Origin: Candidatus Omnitrophota bacterium
Lineage (GTDB): Bacteria > Omnitrophota > Gorgyraeia > Tantalellales > Tantalellaceae
Length of the DNA stretch: 13,212 nt
Reading direction: 5' to 3'
Assembly (NCBI GenBank): GCA_023142805.1
Contig: JAGLIU010000111.1
Span: 1 to 13,212, forward strand
Shown: positions 12,666 through 13,212 of the stretch, one piece after another
How the letters are laid out: the number at the start of each line of letters is the position of its first letter
Numbering within the stretch: position 1 is the first letter of the stretch
Notes under the pieces: model-generated
Databases searched by the model: none
Told to the model about the DNA's origin: nothing
Seen by the model: the letters and a program-made list of their open reading frames with translations, nothing else
Position numbers and translations under genes: made by a program

Positions 12666-13212
12666 ATGAAGAAAATTATGAAAAAAATAATATCAATACT
12701 AATAGCATTTACATTTCTCGTAAACAATGTAAGTTTTGCTTTATCTCCAGGACTTAAATTTAATGTTCTTGGACAGGAAGTGCCTTATCAGGAATTTTTA
12801 GTGCTGGCAGAAATAGGGCTGCAGTCCGATCTTCAAATGTTGGACAGCATTGTTGATATTGATGGGACTCATGATGTAGAGGTTATTAGAGAAGCTTTTC
12901 GTAAGAATGAACGATTTAAAATGAAGCAAACCTATCGGGGAGACGTAAAAGGTAATCTTACCGAAGTAATCGCGTATTTTAATTTAGTGCAACATTCTAG
13001 TGGTAACATGTTTACGGTTCCTGTTTCAGTTGAAAAAGGGGAACAAAGAAAAGATTATAAGCTTCTTTTTTCAACTGAAAGAGATGTTGATAATGGATAT
13101 CCAACAACGTTGTATGAAGTGCGGGATAGGCAAAGAGAGAAAAAAGACGCGGAGATAACAGGAAAAATATATGATAAAAGAAGCATCGCGATAACAGGAA
13201 TTACCGGGGAAC
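12666..13212 (+). CDS. Exported protein, 3' end beyond window, N-terminal module like that of the giant protein
   Basis: 182 codons are open to the window end. The start has GATGAGG 8 nt upstream. A textbook signal peptide follows: MKKIMKKIISILIAFTFLVN, then NVSFA with cleavage predicted before LSPGLKF (after residue 25). The mature part lines up by eye with the N-terminal module of the giant protein: a helical segment (YQEFLVLAEIGLQSDLQMLD), VIAYFNLVQHSSGNMFTVPV against LIIAYDLQK...YYIIPS, then YKLLFST and TTLYEVRDR against YHFIKFS and IATFTEQEYSRL. It lies 134 nt after the giant gene on the same strand. The last residues (DAEITGKIYDKRSIAITG) may begin a repeat region. Function unknown; probably periplasmic or surface-located. 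Confidence 0.85.
   Translation, partial: MKKIMKKIISILIAFTFLVNNVSFALSPGLKFNVLGQEVPYQEFLVLAEIGLQSDLQMLDSIVDIDGTHDVEVIREAFRKNERFKMKQTYRGDVKGNLTEVIAYFNLVQHSSGNMFTVPVSVEKGEQRKDYKLLFSTERDVDNGYPTTLYEVRDRQREKKDAEITGKIYDKRSIAITGITGE

Overview
The window looks like AT-rich DNA from a poorly characterised bacterium, probably Candidatus Omnitrophota. That placement is inference. It rests on two exported proteins that carry an 'LSP' motif just after the signal peptide, on the very large repeat-rich exported protein, and on the mix of REP-like palindromes, REP-associated transposase relics and AAA/DUF4143 ATPases. No ribosomal or other phylogenetic marker is present, so the assignment cannot be tested here.

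Layout. (1) 1-620: a tRNA-Gln(CUG) gene with encoded CCA and a perfect palindromic terminator. It is followed by a GC-rich, structure-prone stretch that ends in a second copy of the tRNA 3' end and another terminator, then by a tryptophan-rich 12-codon micro-ORF. (2) 655-2753: three co-directional genes of uncertain function. The second and third carry RNA-binding/HEPN-like sequence hints. The third is cut off at its 3' end by a G-rich tract and by an internally deleted REP-associated transposase element bounded by 22-nt inverted repeats (2674-3007). (3) 3046-4356, minus strand: an AAA ATPase with a DUF4143-type C-terminal nuclease-like fold. (4) 4535-5771: an apparently intact IS3-family insertion sequence with orfA, orfB, a slippery A8 frameshift site, a DDE triad and 26-nt inverted repeats. 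(5) 5772-7800: a second AAA/DUF4143-like ATPase (6241-7434, minus), driven by a perfect-consensus promoter overlapped by a dyad. It is flanked on both sides by the same compound palindromic repeat module, and a solitary IS3-type end lies beyond it. (6) 7878-12531: a 1512-residue exported protein with a signal peptide, a J-domain-like HPD segment, a coiled-coil rod of eleven exactly 120-bp/40-residue repeats, and a winged-helix-like segment followed by a C-terminal domain. (7) 12666-13212: the start of a second exported protein, whose N-terminal module seems related to that of the giant protein.

How the parts relate. Regions 2 to 5 read as an accessory zone next to a tRNA, built up by repeated insertion and recombination at GGGGTCA-type sequences. 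The two ATPases are orphan genes typical of such zones. Regions 6 and 7 look like a lineage-specific tandem pair of exported proteins. The giant rod protein is the most unusual item in the window.
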